Assembly: GCA_014281115.1 (NCBI GenBank)
Contig: JACONQ010000001.1
Span: 1,612,001-1,676,000, forward strand
Origin: Laburnicola sp. R22_1
Lineage: Eukaryota > Ascomycota > Dothideomycetes > Pleosporales > Didymosphaeriaceae
Length of the DNA: 64,000 bases
Direction of reading: 5' to 3'
Below the pieces are notes generated by a model, which ran no database searches, was not told the DNA's origin, and worked only from the letters and a program-made list of their open reading frames with translations. This document shows positions 23,736 to 35,900 of the stretch, one piece after another. Made by a program: the position numbers and the translations under genes. The number at the start of each line of letters is the position of its first letter. Positions within the stretch are counted from its first letter, which is position 1.

Positions 23736-25891
23736 TTAGTATATGTTAGTTAATTTTAAGCTTAGTAGTGTATATAGTAGGCTCTAAAGCAAATATTCTA
23801 TATAAACTTTTATTTAACTAAACTTTATATATATTAAGATATAAGCATTTATTATTCTACTTCTAAATAGATTAAATTAATACTATATAAATATTTACTT
23901 TACGCTCTTTTTTATTACTAAGTAGGGGGCTCTGCTTTTTTTATTATATTATTTAAGATAATTCTACAGTGCCGCTTGTCGCGACTAAGCTCTACTCTCC
24001 TAATAATAGTTATATATTTTTTTGCAACTAAAGAGTTTCTAATAAAAATATTATAATAATAGCAGATATCCCTCCCTTCTACTATTATATATATAGAAAA
24101 GCGTTTTAAGGTATTAATAAAAAGAGGTTAGCGCGTTATAAGCAGGCTTAGCGCGCCTATTCTAACTAAAAAAAATCTATATGCAAAACTATAGGTAAGG
24201 CTATATTGCTATACTATAGTTTAGAGTGGGAGAAAGAAAGGTATAAAATAGCGCTAGCGTCGCAATACTGTAACTATTATCTCCTTTACTATTATTCCTA
24301 AAAATTACTAGCAATAGCTATAATAGTAGATTTGTACTATTTATAAGATATATACTAGATAAGAGCTTATATACTATAAGTATATTAATACTTTATTTCT
24401 ATATTAAAGTTAACCTTAAAGAGACTTTTACTACTCTATTTCTTATTATCTTTTTAGGCCCTAGTGCTAATACTAATACTAATGCTAACACTGCCTAAAA
24501 GTACGCTCTAAAGATATATTTGCTTACTAATATTACTAGGTCTATACTAAAATATCGCTCTATCTAGAGTATTATTAATAGAAAGTAAAAGGTATACCTT
24601 ACTTTATATAAGGCAGTTCTAGTATACTAGTTAGGCTAGCAATAAATTAATAACTATAGGCGTAGTAATAATAAATATATAGAGTTCCTACTATAGTTCC
24701 TTATATTGCTGCTAGTTAGAAAGGCGACAATAACCTTAAAGAAGAGCAAGATTAAGAGGAAAAAAAAGATAAAGATATTTATTAATAAGTTACTAAGAAA
24801 GGAAAGTATTGCGTAAATATATTAGATTCTTATAGTTATTACAGTATTAGATAATAAGTGTGTTATATAAGTATACTATATAAGTAGCACGTAAATATAG
24901 CGTAATTACTAATAATAGTAATAATAAAATAAGTTAGTATACTATATACGCTTTAAGTAAATTTAATAGGTATTAGAGCGCGTATAAATATTAGGCAAGT
25001 GTATAGTTTATAAACTATCCTTATAAACTATTATTACGTTAGTAGAGAAGACTAGTAGTAGACTATATTTTTAGGCGCTAGACTAGAGCGGCCTTTTATT
25101 CTAACCTACGCAGGCTTAAATTAAAAAAAGGGGTTTAAAAGGATAATTAACACTAAATAAACAATATAATTATAATAGTTATATATAGTAACGCTATAAG
25201 CTACGCTAATTGCTTTTAATTACTTATTATAGTTGCCTAAGCGCTATTTTTATAACTAAATTTAAAGTAGTAGTAAGCGCTAAGTTACTAGCTTTTATTA
25301 TATTATCTACTATATATTTCTTTATTATTACTTCTTTAAAGTAAAGTTTATATTAGTATTAAGCTTATTAATACTATAGTTAAAGTAAGTATAATACTAC
25401 TTTATTTAGTAATAGTAGTAGCTATAAATATTCTTTATAAAGTAGTATTAGTAGTTATTATTATAGTTAGTGTTAGTGTTATAAGTAGTGTAAAGTAGAG
25501 TTTATAAACTAGTTAGTATTATAATAGCTATAGGTAATAGTATATATATATAAGATTTAGTAGGGCTGCTATTTCTATTAGTAATAGAGGTGTATAGTAA
25601 GTATTTTATACTAGTAGGATTAGCTATATAAGAAGCTATTAAATTAGCTATTAAAGTTAATTTTAGTTAAGTTTTAGGGGGGTGAGGAGAGCCGAGCGAA
25701 AGCCTTTGTCGTCCTACCCCTAGATAGTTAATTTAACGCCACATATTAGTATTTAAAAAAAGTAGTTAAAGTAGTTAAAATTCTACATAGTAAGTAAGCT
25801 AAAATAAGTAATTATTTAAGAAAGCTATAGCTATAAAAGCATATTAGGTAATAGTTAACTATAGTTACTAGAACTATAAGTATATAGGTAA
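23736..25891. repeat. TA-rich, RIP-degraded repeat block
   Basis: About 2.15 kb is made almost wholly of A and T, with TA steps everywhere and very few CA or TG steps by eye. No open frame of note survives in any reading frame. A unit related to the foldback at 10.2 kb is recognisable twice in the same orientation: a degraded copy at about 23,845-23,960 and a better preserved one at about 25,690-25,735 (containing CCTACCCCTAGATAGTTAAT). These may be ends of one element about 1.9 kb long. Such blocks are typical of RIP-inactivated transposons in Pezizomycotina. The original element cannot be identified by eye. Confidence 0.85.
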
Positions 25892-25917
25892 AGGTGAGCT
25901 TCGGGCGAAGCGCACCT
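25892..25917. repeat. 26-bp near-perfect palindrome at AT/GC boundary
   Basis: AGGTGAGCTTCGG is followed at once by GCGAAGCGCACCT. Apart from one internal A/C difference and the centre base pair, the two halves are inverted copies. It lies exactly where TA-rich sequence gives way to normal composition, so it may be the end of a mobile element. Confidence 0.6.
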
Positions 25918-27391
25918 CCACATGTGATAACAGGGCCGCTTACCCTGTCTCGTGCTAGCATGGCAGGCGCTGCAGTGTGAACGCCGCGGACCTGCCTCAG
26001 TGGGCGGCTCTCCCGTGGCCCGGGCTTTGTTTCACTCCTCCACATATTATCCCAACGGCGACCCCCAGCCGTGTCCCAACCAACCAGACAGTGTGCATTC
26101 TAATCGGCTTCAGATTGATGGGGAATCGGTCCGACCAATAGGACCCCAACTTCTCCTCCGCATGCGGGCGCGGCCAGACGTTGTACCGACGAGAGACGTG
26201 CGAGAAGACTTGGCCGCTGTGTCTGCGCCCGTTGGGGAACATCTGCTCTATAATCTGCATCTCCGTTTACACTCTAGCTCGGGTTTGCCTTGCGCAGTCA
26301 GCGCAGCATCGCGAACACCCAGGTAGGAAAGGCAGATGACAGAACAAATTCCCTCGACGAGAATGAGCGTTGCCCTTCCACTGGTGTACTGTGCACCAGC
26401 CCCAGACCAGGGCGCCCTGCCTTCAACGCGCCATATCCATGTTTGGACCCGCCTCGCCTTGGCCGCTTGGCCATCCACCATCCGCTGTAGCACCGCGAGA
26501 TTACTATCACCGGAAGATCTGGCCACCACGCCTTGATAATCCTCCAATTCCCATGCGGGAACGGTAACCGGCCGAACCCTACTCCACATTCTGTACGGTA
26601 GTTCCCAGCCAGCCGCTGCCGAACTCCATGCCGAATTCATTCGCCGCAGCGCCGAGGACAAGCCTAAGCTACTGCACACAAAGGCACGTCCTAGTAGTGG
26701 CTACCGTCTACCTCTAACTTCCTTTCTGGTGGTATCTTCGCCCGGGGCTGTGTATTTTTGGATCATCCAAGGATTGGCTGCTTGCCAAATTCAAACCCAT
26801 CGGGACTTGCTTGTGCAAACAACTTCGACAAGTGCCGTGAGGTTTGTTTTGCCTCCTGAGGCGACGTTTCATGGTAATTGGGGGCGGGCCGGCATTCATG
26901 GCACCACTCAAATGTTTCTTGCTCTGTTTACTTCTTGTACAATTCCAGCCATTTGGGGAAGGCATTCCACCGGGGATCTTGCGTAGCCCCTGCGGTGTGC
27001 CGTGCCACACTGATCCATCTCTGCTTGGCATCACGGCCAGATGCTTGCAACCCGAACATTAACTTTTTCTTTGTAGTCGGATTTGATGACGCTCCAGTGG
27101 TGATTGCACCGCCCTATTACTGAATGTGGCAGTCCTCGCTCGTTCCTCAGGTGGTAACCAATAGTGTTACAATTATACAACCAGTAGCCTATTTTACCTT
27201 CCTCTCTCCGTGGCCAGGATTATTCCCTCCAATTTAACGTTCTCAGCTCACCATCCTGACCTCTATCAGGGTCAGGTCCGTGCTCTTACCTAGCCAAGTG
27301 ACAGGCATGTCGTCACTGTGGGTTTAAAAGGGCACCGATCCCATCTTTTTTTTTCTATGTAGGCTACTTCTCACAGTCTGCTTCGTACAAC
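25918..27391. other. intergenic, ends in catalase promoter
   Basis: No gene is recognised in the first 1.2 kb, although several 60-143-codon frames overlap. A TATA-like TTTAAAAG lies at 27323-27330, about 65 bp upstream of the catalase start, followed by a T-rich tract. Confidence 0.5.
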
Positions 27392-29977
27392 ATGGTCGCC
27401 TCTCGTTTTCTTGTGGCTCTCGCTGCCTGCAACGGCATCAGTCATGCTATCTGCCCGTATATGGAGAATGATGCTCGAGACCTTCCAGCCCATCATCCTC
27501 CTGTCCGACGCGATGACTCCACCTCGGCTGCCGCCCGGACTGAAGAGTTCATGGCGCAGTTTGAGCTCGAAGATGGTGAGGGCGTTTACATGACCAGCGA
27601 TGTCGGTGGTCCATTCGCAGAGCAGGACAGCCTCAAAGCAGGCGAGAGAGGCCCTACGCTTCTAGAGGACTTCATCTTTCGTCAAAAGGTCAGTTCCTAA
27701 CCTTCTTGCTTATATGCATGCACTAATCAATCCAGATCACACATTTTGATCATGAACGCGTCCCTGAAAGAGGTGTGTATTACGACTTGATGTGACTACC
27801 TCGACTAACCTATTTGAAGCTGTTCACGCCAGAGGCGCTGGAGCACACGGAGTTTTCGAATCCTATGGAGATTGGTCGAACATCACTGATGCTTCCTTCT
27901 TGAAGTCGAAAGGGAAGGAGACCGATATATTCATGCGATTTTCTACAGTGGCGGGTAGCCGTGGATCCGCCGACACGGTTCGTGATGTGCATGGTTTTGC
28001 GGTCAGGTTCTATACGGACGAAGGCAACTATGGTAAGGCGATATTGTTTCCTACGATGTTTATGTATCCTGGTGTAGCTAACCAATCTTTCCCCTCGTGT
28101 TCTATCTGCGTTTTCCCCAGGACAACTATGATATTGCTTATAGGATGCACTGCTGACACCATGTGTAGATATTGTTGGTAACAACATTCCCGTCTTCTTT
28201 ATTCAAGACGCAATCAAGTTCCCGGACCTTATCCACGCTGTGAAACCTAACCCGGACCGCGAAATCCCACAGGCCGCCACTGCACATGACACTGCATGGG
28301 ACTTTTTCAGTCAGCAACCAAGTGCGATGCACACCCTCTTCTGGGCGATGAGTGGCCATGGTACTGTGCGGTCGTTCAGGCACATGGATGGATGGGGCGT
28401 CCACACGTTCCGATTTGTCACCGCCGAGGGCAAGAGTAAGCTCGTGAAGTTCCGATTCCAGACTCTCCAGGGCAAGGCCTCACTGCTGTGGGAAGAGGCC
28501 CAGATTACTTCTGGCAAGAACGCAGATTTCCACCGTCAGGATCTCTGGGACAGCATCGAGAAGGGACTGAACCCGGAATGGGAGTTCCAAGCCCAGATTA
28601 TGGATGAGGAAGATCAGTTGCGATTCGGCTTTGATGTCCTAGACCCGACCAAGATTGTGCCTGAGGACCTCGTGCCCTTCACTCCTTTGGGAAAGCTGAC
28701 TCTGAACCGCAACCCTACCAACTACTTTGCGGAAACCGAGCAGATCATGGTATGTCCCCTGTACATTACAAACCCAGGATAGCCCGTTCCCGCTTGTTCC
28801 CGAGCTAATTTCATAACTAGTTCCAACCTGGCCATATTGTACGAGGTATCGACTTCACGGAGGATCCCCTACTACAGGGCCGCCTCTTTTCGTATCTTGA
28901 TACCCAGATTAACCGTCACAACGGCCCCAACTTTGAACAGCTGCCCATCAACCGACCACGCGTCCCCATTCACAACAACAACCGCGATGGCGCTGGTAAG
29001 TCATCAATGGCGCTTATGTTTGGTCAGCCAGCTCACTTATCGCAGGACAAATGTTCATTCCCCTCAACCAGGCGGCATACTCTCCGAACACAGTTAACTC
29101 AGGCTCCCCGAAACAAGCCAACCAGACCGAGGGCAGGGGTTTCTTCACGGCACCAACCCGGTCCACGACGGGCAACCTCGTCCGCGCAGTGTCCTCCACC
29201 TTTGCCGATGTCTGGTCGCAGCCCCGCCTCTTCTTCAACTCCCTGCTCCCTGTCGAGCAACAGTTTGTCATCAACGCCATGCGCTTCGAGACGGCCCAAC
29301 TGCAGAGCGACGTCGTCAAGAACAACGTGCTGATCCAGCTAAACCGCATCAGCCACGATGTCGCTGTCCGTGTCGCGTCCGTGCTCGGCATGACCGCCCC
29401 GGATGCTGATCCCACATACTACCACGACAACACCACCATCGGTGTATCCGTGGCCAAGGATGGCTTACTGAAGCTCGACGGCCTCAAGGTCGGCTACTTG
29501 ACGTCTGCATCCGTTTCCAGCAACTCGAGCGTCGAAGCGCTCAAGTCTGCGCTCAAAGCCTCAAACGTCGACGTGGTCGTCGTCGCCGAGAAGCTCGGCA
29601 ACGGCGTCGACCAGACCTACTCTGCCTCGGACGCTTCGCAGTTCGATGCCATTATTGTCGGCGACTCCACTGATGCGCTCTTCGCCGCGCCTTCTAGCCT
29701 CGCAGGCTCCAACTCGACGTCCTCTGGTAACGCAACGGCTTCCCCGTTCGCGACCTTGTACCCGGCTGGCCGTCCTCTGCAGATCCTACAGGACGGATAC
29801 AGGTGGGGAAAGCCAGTCGCTGCTATGGGATCCGGCTCTGCCGCATTCAAGGCTGCAGGCATCGAGAGCGGCACTCCCGGTGTGTACAGCGGTGCCGATG
29901 TGAGCGCCATGAGCAGCGATCTTGAGGAGGGATTGAAGACGTTCAAGTTCTTGGATCGCTATCCTTTGGATGCGTAG
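27392..29977 (+). CDS. catB: secreted large-subunit catalase
   Basis: This haem enzyme breaks down hydrogen peroxide and is exported to the wall or medium. The six-exon model (27392..27688, 27736..27772, 27820..28032, 28169..28749, 28821..28995, 29046..29977) gives 744 residues, the size of the clade 2 large-subunit catalases. A hydrophobic N-terminal signal peptide ([18 protein letters not shown]) is present. The catalytic His is at about 114 in [10 protein letters not shown], created across intron 2. [16 protein letters not shown] follows. The haem-ligand Tyr is at about 401 in [10 protein letters not shown]. The C-terminal 170 residues form the flavodoxin/GATase-like domain that only large catalases have ([10 protein letters not shown]...DAIIVGDS). 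The symbol follows Aspergillus usage; orthology within the family is likely, not proven. Confidence 0.94.
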
Positions 29978-30786
29978 AGTGAGTGAGTGTAGTAGGAACA
30001 GAGCCGCCGGGGCGTGGGAACACTATCGCTGTACTATTTATTTTCTTTGTCGAAAGCTTGTAATAGTCATTAGCTTCGGAATAGTATTCTTACTCTTCAT
30101 TGTTGGACTGGAAGCTGCGATGATGATGCTACCTATTCTGATTGGTTGCACGTGTTTTCAGGACTCGTGACTTCGGTTGTTCCGTTGTGAATCTTTTTTT
30201 ACGCGCAGTCGCGACATACCTATACTGGTGGATGAGGTGAGGTAATGATGGGTGGGCCGATTTGGATGGGTAGGCATTAATTGGTCTTGGGGGTTGGACG
30301 GTGTTGGGACGGATTAATATTGTTATTGGGCTCTGTTGTTAGCTTCACGCGCGTGGTTGTGGGATGGGAAGGGGGAGGGCATTACGACTATCTACAAACA
30401 TTGCGGTGGTCAAAGATCGACGGATTGGATGCCTGTGAAATTGTAATTTCTGACCCGCTTGACACCCAAGGCTCACACCCAGCGCAAAAGCGTATCCCCG
30501 GGGTGTATCTTGATCCGGCGATGAGTTTCGAAGTTTTCGCCTTTTTCTCCAAGAAAGAGATACGTAGATTTGTCTCAGTCGGGTTTTTTGAAGTATGTGC
30601 ATGTGAAGGGAGAGGTACTACAGTGACCCTAGCTAGAATGCTATGCAACACACAAAGAAGGAAAGGGCAGCATCTACGAGCGAGCGGAGGGAGCCTCCCA
30701 ACGGCCTCTAGGACCGACACGAACCCGTGGGGCGCGTCCTCAGCCTCGGCCTCAGCGTCTAAACTTTATCACAAGCACATCCGCTA
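29978..30786. other. intergenic, catalase 3' flank
   Basis: Nothing is recognised apart from the 3' flank. A 168-codon open frame at 30281-30787 lacks motifs and ends in transposon-adjacent sequence. Confidence 0.4.
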
Positions 30787-32576
30787 AGCTAGCGTACATA
30801 GTCTCCGGCCACCCGGGGATTCCGGCCACCCCACCAAAACGCGACACCCGCACAAAACACGCGATATCTTAACAACGCTTATTATGATTGCCACTGCGTG
30901 CACATAGACTCTAGAGTTGCAGCAGCAGCAGCTACTAAAGCTGTTTCTGAAGCGCTCGATATAGTAGATCTTTGCTGCTGAGCTCCTGTAGCCTCAGCTG
31001 CGCGTATAGCCTCTATGATAGTCTCTACCTCTGCAAAGCGTCGATTTGGGTCTATTTGAACGCGCTTTCGAGGACGCTGAGAGCTAGTAGTCTGTAGATG
31101 ATACTTAAGGCGTCTTTTCTCTGATTCTAGCCCTGCAGCTCTAGCATTTGCAGCTGCTAGCGCCTTACCTGCTTTCTGAAGGAGTAGCCGGGTCCTACGA
31201 CCTAGATTCTCGACGCTCTGGACGTCGCGCTGCGCTATATAGAGATTGCGAGGGCCTTGAGGGGTTGAGAGGAAGCTCTGAGGCTGCTGATGAGGCTGCT
31301 GCTGATACGTAGGCGTAGTAGGCCTCTAAGAGACTTGCGACGAGCTGAGCACGTGATTGATGTTGAATGGGCAGATACCAGCAGCCTGCCAGCCAGCTCG
31401 AATCACACGCTCTGTGAAGCCTGCCTCCCTAGCTTGATAGTAGCAGGCGATAAAGCGCTCCTTCTTAACAGGCGCGGCGTCGTCGAGCGATGCAAGCTCC
31501 TGGATCTGGCGTCGGTAACTAGACTTGATAACGGAGAAAGGGGCGAGATCTAGAGGCTGTAGGACGTGCGAGGTATGCGCAGGTAGGTATAGGAGCTCTA
31601 TTCGATGCTATTTGCAGAGCCATAGGAAGTCTATATCGATGTGGCTGCCATGGCCGTCGAGGATAAGGAGGCGGTACTAGCCATCACCTACAGCTGTCTC
31701 AGGGATAAATATGCGCTGTAGCCACTCAACACCTATCGCTTTCGACGTCCATCCGTTCTCAGAGGTTGTATAGAGCCAGTTAGGTACGTAGGACGAGGGA
31801 AACCATGGAGTCTGTAGGGTCTGGCCTTTGAAGATGACGGCGCAGTGCAGTTTCCGCCCTGCTGCTGATACACACTCGATTATAGAGACCCACTCGCGAT
31901 TCTCTAGAGACCGAATGTAAGCCTTCTTCTTCTGGCTACTAGAGAGTACTCTGGTGTTCGTACATACCCCTAGAGCTACACCAGTCTCATCCATATTCCA
32001 GATATCCTCTGTACGTATATTGAGGCGTATTCTAGTCTGCTCAAAGAGCTCTAGAAAGGCGCGTACACGCTCTGGAGTAGCTGAATCAGCTCTCTGAGCC
32101 TCTAGCTTTCTGCCGACTACTGAGGCTATGCGTGGCTGGCGCTTGATGAAGTGGTATAGCCAGTGCTTGCCGACAGGCTGATCGTCGCCGTTCATACGTA
32201 GGATTCGATTGGCCATTTCTCGAGCGCGAGCGTGTGAGGGAGGACAGGCGCGCGCGTCTTCTTCGAGGATCCATTCTACTAGGAAGTCCTCTTGTAGAGG
32301 AGTCAGCCGCTGCTGATGCTGATGGCTAGTTACGCTGGTAGTCGCGCCACGTAGTCGGTCTTGAAATGTAGATCGAGGAAGGCCGTACGCCTCTGCTGCT
32401 GCTCGCTGGCTCTTATAAATGCCTGTATTGTAATCGCTGATCGCTGATTGTATAGCCAGCTCACGGGCGTCCATATTGATGAGTGTTATGGAAAGAAATC
32501 GCGTGTTTTGTGCGGGTGTCGCGTTTTGGTGGGGTGGCCGGAATCCCCGGGTGGCCGGAGACTATGTACGCTAGCT
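30787..32576 (-). mobile_element. pogo/Fot1-like DNA transposon, copy 2
   Basis: A complete 1790-bp element with 79-bp terminal inverted repeats that I read as identical (30787..30865 and 32498..32576). TA duplications flank it at 30785-30786 and 32577-32578. The ends begin AGCTAGCGTACATAG, share the first four bases and an inner CACCCCACC-AAACGCG core with copy 1, and otherwise differ. The inner 1.6 kb is closely similar to copy 1. It is a sister subfamily rather than a duplicate. Confidence 0.95.
30882..32474 (-). pseudogene. broken pogo-like transposase, copy 2
   Basis: The first 265 codons (31677..32474) are open and better preserved than in copy 1. They have the Psq-type HTH, the CENP-B-like domain and the DDE start NMDETGVALG with its aspartate intact. 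Three in-frame TAG codons follow (before YRLLILDGHG, before HRIEL, and before RPTTP). Each corresponds to a CAG glutamine codon in copy 1, so each is CAG to TAG. The second catalytic motif LDGHGSH is intact. The C-terminal basic tail is still readable. The frame is closed by stops, so this is a pseudogene, though only about three changes from open. Confidence 0.92.
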
Positions 32577-32900
32577 TAATTCATCTACGCACAAGCAATC
32601 TGAGAATATCAAGACAGACAAGCTGCCGATTCCTATGCGACCCCATCTTTATGAACCACCATTGTCGCGTCGCACAACTATGCACACTGAGATGAAGCTA
32701 TATATCAATACCCCAATTGTACGTTGCCTCATCCCCAACAAGCCGAGTGGATCTAGTCCCTGCTAGATTCGTCATTCATCCCGCTACCCCAAACGCCGCA
32801 AGATGCTGATATGTGTACAAGGCAATTTCGGACAAAAGAACTGTATACCGAGGTGGGAAATAGACATCTTCTCAATCCGTCGGCGGGGCTTGTTCCATGT
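32577..32900. other. intergenic, 3' flank of histidine kinase
   Basis: A short spacer between the transposon and the histidine-kinase stop codon. Nothing is recognised. Confidence 0.5.
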
Positions 32901-35900
32901 CTAGGATTTTGTCGAATCGAGTGCATGCCCATTTTCTTTCTCTGGCGGTTGCCACCGTTGAGTTGTGTTCATGCGTATCGAGCTCGGTCTTGAGGTCTTC
33001 TCCCCCTTCGCCTCATTCCCATGCACAGTGGTCGGGCCGGTCTCGGTCTCTACGGCAGCGTCCCTCAGCGCAAGCTTGACCAGCTTGTTGGCCTCGGCCT
33101 GCAAATTTGGGATTTCATTCTCCTCATCCGATTTCGACAGATAGGAATCCAACAGTGCTTTTAGCGTCTGCGCACGTACAGGTTTCGCCAGATAGTTGTT
33201 CATTCCGGATTTGAGACACTTCTCGCGATCACCTTGAATGGCTGATGCCGTCATAGCGATGATTAGGATGTTCCTGATCTGTGGATCTTTGTGTTTGCGA
33301 ATGAGTCTCGTCGCTTCATACCCATCACAGTGAGGCATCTGTACATCCATAAGAATGAGATGAAATGGTCTCCCATTGTTGCTCGCTCTCTCCAACGCAT
33401 CGATAGTCTTGAATCCGTCCAGATAAGCATCGCATTTGAATCCTAGCTTCTGCACAAAGCTGATAGCAATACGCTGATTGATAAGATTGTCTTCTGCAAT
33501 GCAGATCCTCAACTCGTTCCTTGGAATGGTGGAAAGGTCAATTGTTTCTTGAGATTGCTCGTGTCCATTGTTCTCTTGCGACGAGAACTTTGCCATGGGA
33601 TCTTGCTCGCGCGTGCTATGATGTCGATTTTCAGCTTCCGCTTTGGGTACCTGCAAATCGAATAAGTATCGCGTGTTATACATATCCTAGGATAACTCAC
33701 TTTCTGGAACCTAAGCGAGAAAGAGACGGTTGTACCGACGCCGGGCGTTGATTCGAGCCATACGCGACCGTTCATAACGTTCTCAATCAGTGCCTTGCAG
33801 ATGCTCAAACCAAGCCCCGTGCCACCGTAACTGCGAGAACTTGAGGACTCTATCTGACTGAACGGAAGGAACAACTTCTTCTTCTGTTCATCAGGAATAC
33901 CAATACCGGTATCGATGACGCTGCATGTAACGTCGATCCATTGGTCACTCTCTTTGTCGATGACAGCTCGGACTGTTACGGATCCTTTGTTGGTGAACTT
34001 GTAGCTGTTGGAAAGTAGGTTCATAAGGATCTGGTGAAGGCGAACGGGGTCACCCATGACTAGCAGTTCAGGATTTAACTCGAGCTGTTCCACGGTCTTC
34101 AAACCTCGCTCTGCATTGGTATATGCCAGCGCTCTCACGACCTCCGTGATTGTTTCATTGAGCGAGAGAGGCATCGATATAACACTCATCTTGCCAGCTT
34201 CCAATTTCGAATAGTCGAGTAGGTCGTTGATGATGCTGAGAAGTGTATCCGCACAGACCCTGATACTGTCCGCGTAGCCAGCCTGTTCTTGATTCAAAGG
34301 GCTCGCCTTTAGCAACTCTGACATGCCTATCACTCCGTTGAGAGGTGTGCGCAATTCGTGCGAGACATTTGCCAAGAATAGCGACTTGGCTTTAGCAGCT
34401 TCCTCTTTTAATTTCATGTTCCTGATTGCAATGGCCTCGGCCTCCTTTGCTTTAATCTCGGCTGCTCTTGCCTGGGATAACGCTCGCTTTTGCATCTCGA
34501 GCATAGCCTCATTGCTTGCGCTGACCTTTTCGACCTTCTTGAAGAGCAGTGCGTTGGATAATGATATCGATACCTGGTTGACTAGCAGACGTAACACATT
34601 TGTGTTTCGTTCGGTAAACGAATTTGGCGGACCTTCCACATAAATTGAACCCATCAGATGGTCAGAATGGATGATGGGTATGGAAATCACCGCCGTGCCG
34701 TCCGGGTTGCGTTTGAGATAAGATTCAGATACATTCGAAAAGCGGTCGTCTTCAAGAATATTTTGGCAGAAGACTATCTCGCGGAATCTGAGCGTATAGA
34801 GCGTGACCTGCCTTGCTAGTACGTCGTCGACTAAGTCGAGAGGCTGGCTGTTCGGATACGAAGTGACCGAGGATGATCCATCATCTTTGTTTGGTTCGTT
34901 GGTTGCGATTGATGCAACGCTCCATTCTGTTTGAGAATCTTCAATGATGATACCGCAAAGTGAAGCTCCAGTGGACTCGAGGATGATTTCAGCCATCTTG
35001 GCCATAAGCTTATCGATGTTCAGTTCGCTAGAGAGCACTTGACTGCTTTCCAATATCGAGCTGAGGTCCAGCATGTCAAGCCCATTTGCCGAGAAGCCGC
35101 TTTGGAAGTCTTGTTGAGTGTCTTGCCGTTTTCCAGAATTCGGCGAAAGCCAATTTTGTGTCCGGTCTACAGCGGTCTCAGCGCCTTGGAATGCATCAGT
35201 ATCCATGAAGTCTGCGCACGTATCATATATCCTGGGGTGCTCACCTAAGAAGCGCTCGTGATCCTCATTCTGCTCGAGCCTGAAAGAGGTATTCCCTGTA
35301 TCGATGATGGTAGTTTGCACAGCGACATCCATCATGTTCAGTGATGCCGTGCCACGCAGTAGCCATTCGTATCTTGTAGTGAGCTGATCCGCCTTCCCAA
35401 ACGCTGAAGTTGTACGGTAAACAGAGATGCAGTCGTTCAGAATATGGCGAGCGGGCCTTAGAGCTTTCTTGCGAATCAACCAAGAAGCGTACAGCTCAAA
35501 AGCGTGAGCTTCTTCTACCGCAAACCCCTGTACTTCGCTATGATCCATTGCCAGCTCGTAGTTTTGCAAGGCAGTTGGTGGATCACCCGTTATCTCCGCT
35601 ATCCCTGCAACAAGTAGTGCGATCCAGTGCCTGTAATTGACGTCTGCGATGATGCAGCATCCCTCTAGCCTTTTGATAGTTTGCCCGGCGTAAGCCAACA
35701 TACGTTCCTTTTCAGGATGCTCTGGTTCGTCCGTAATGAGAGCCAAGTACGCCAGGGACAGGTTGTACATGACCGCATAAGTGAGCCTTTGGCACCAAAG
35801 GGCATCTATCATTGGGAGTAAATGCTCCCCAAGAGCAATAGCTTCGCGATAAAAGCCGTAGAGAACCAGCATAGGAAGCTTTGCACTGAGATAGACGGTT

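Noticed and set aside
10221..25735. Paired LTRs of one retrotransposon spanning the two AT-rich blocks
   Set aside because: The blocks are separated by unrelated intact genes; only local relations are supportable.
23736..25891. AT-rich block as centromere core or mitochondrial insertion
   Set aside because: Only 2.1 kb, with repeat units also found at 10.2 kb; no mitochondrial gene or tRNA is recognisable in it.
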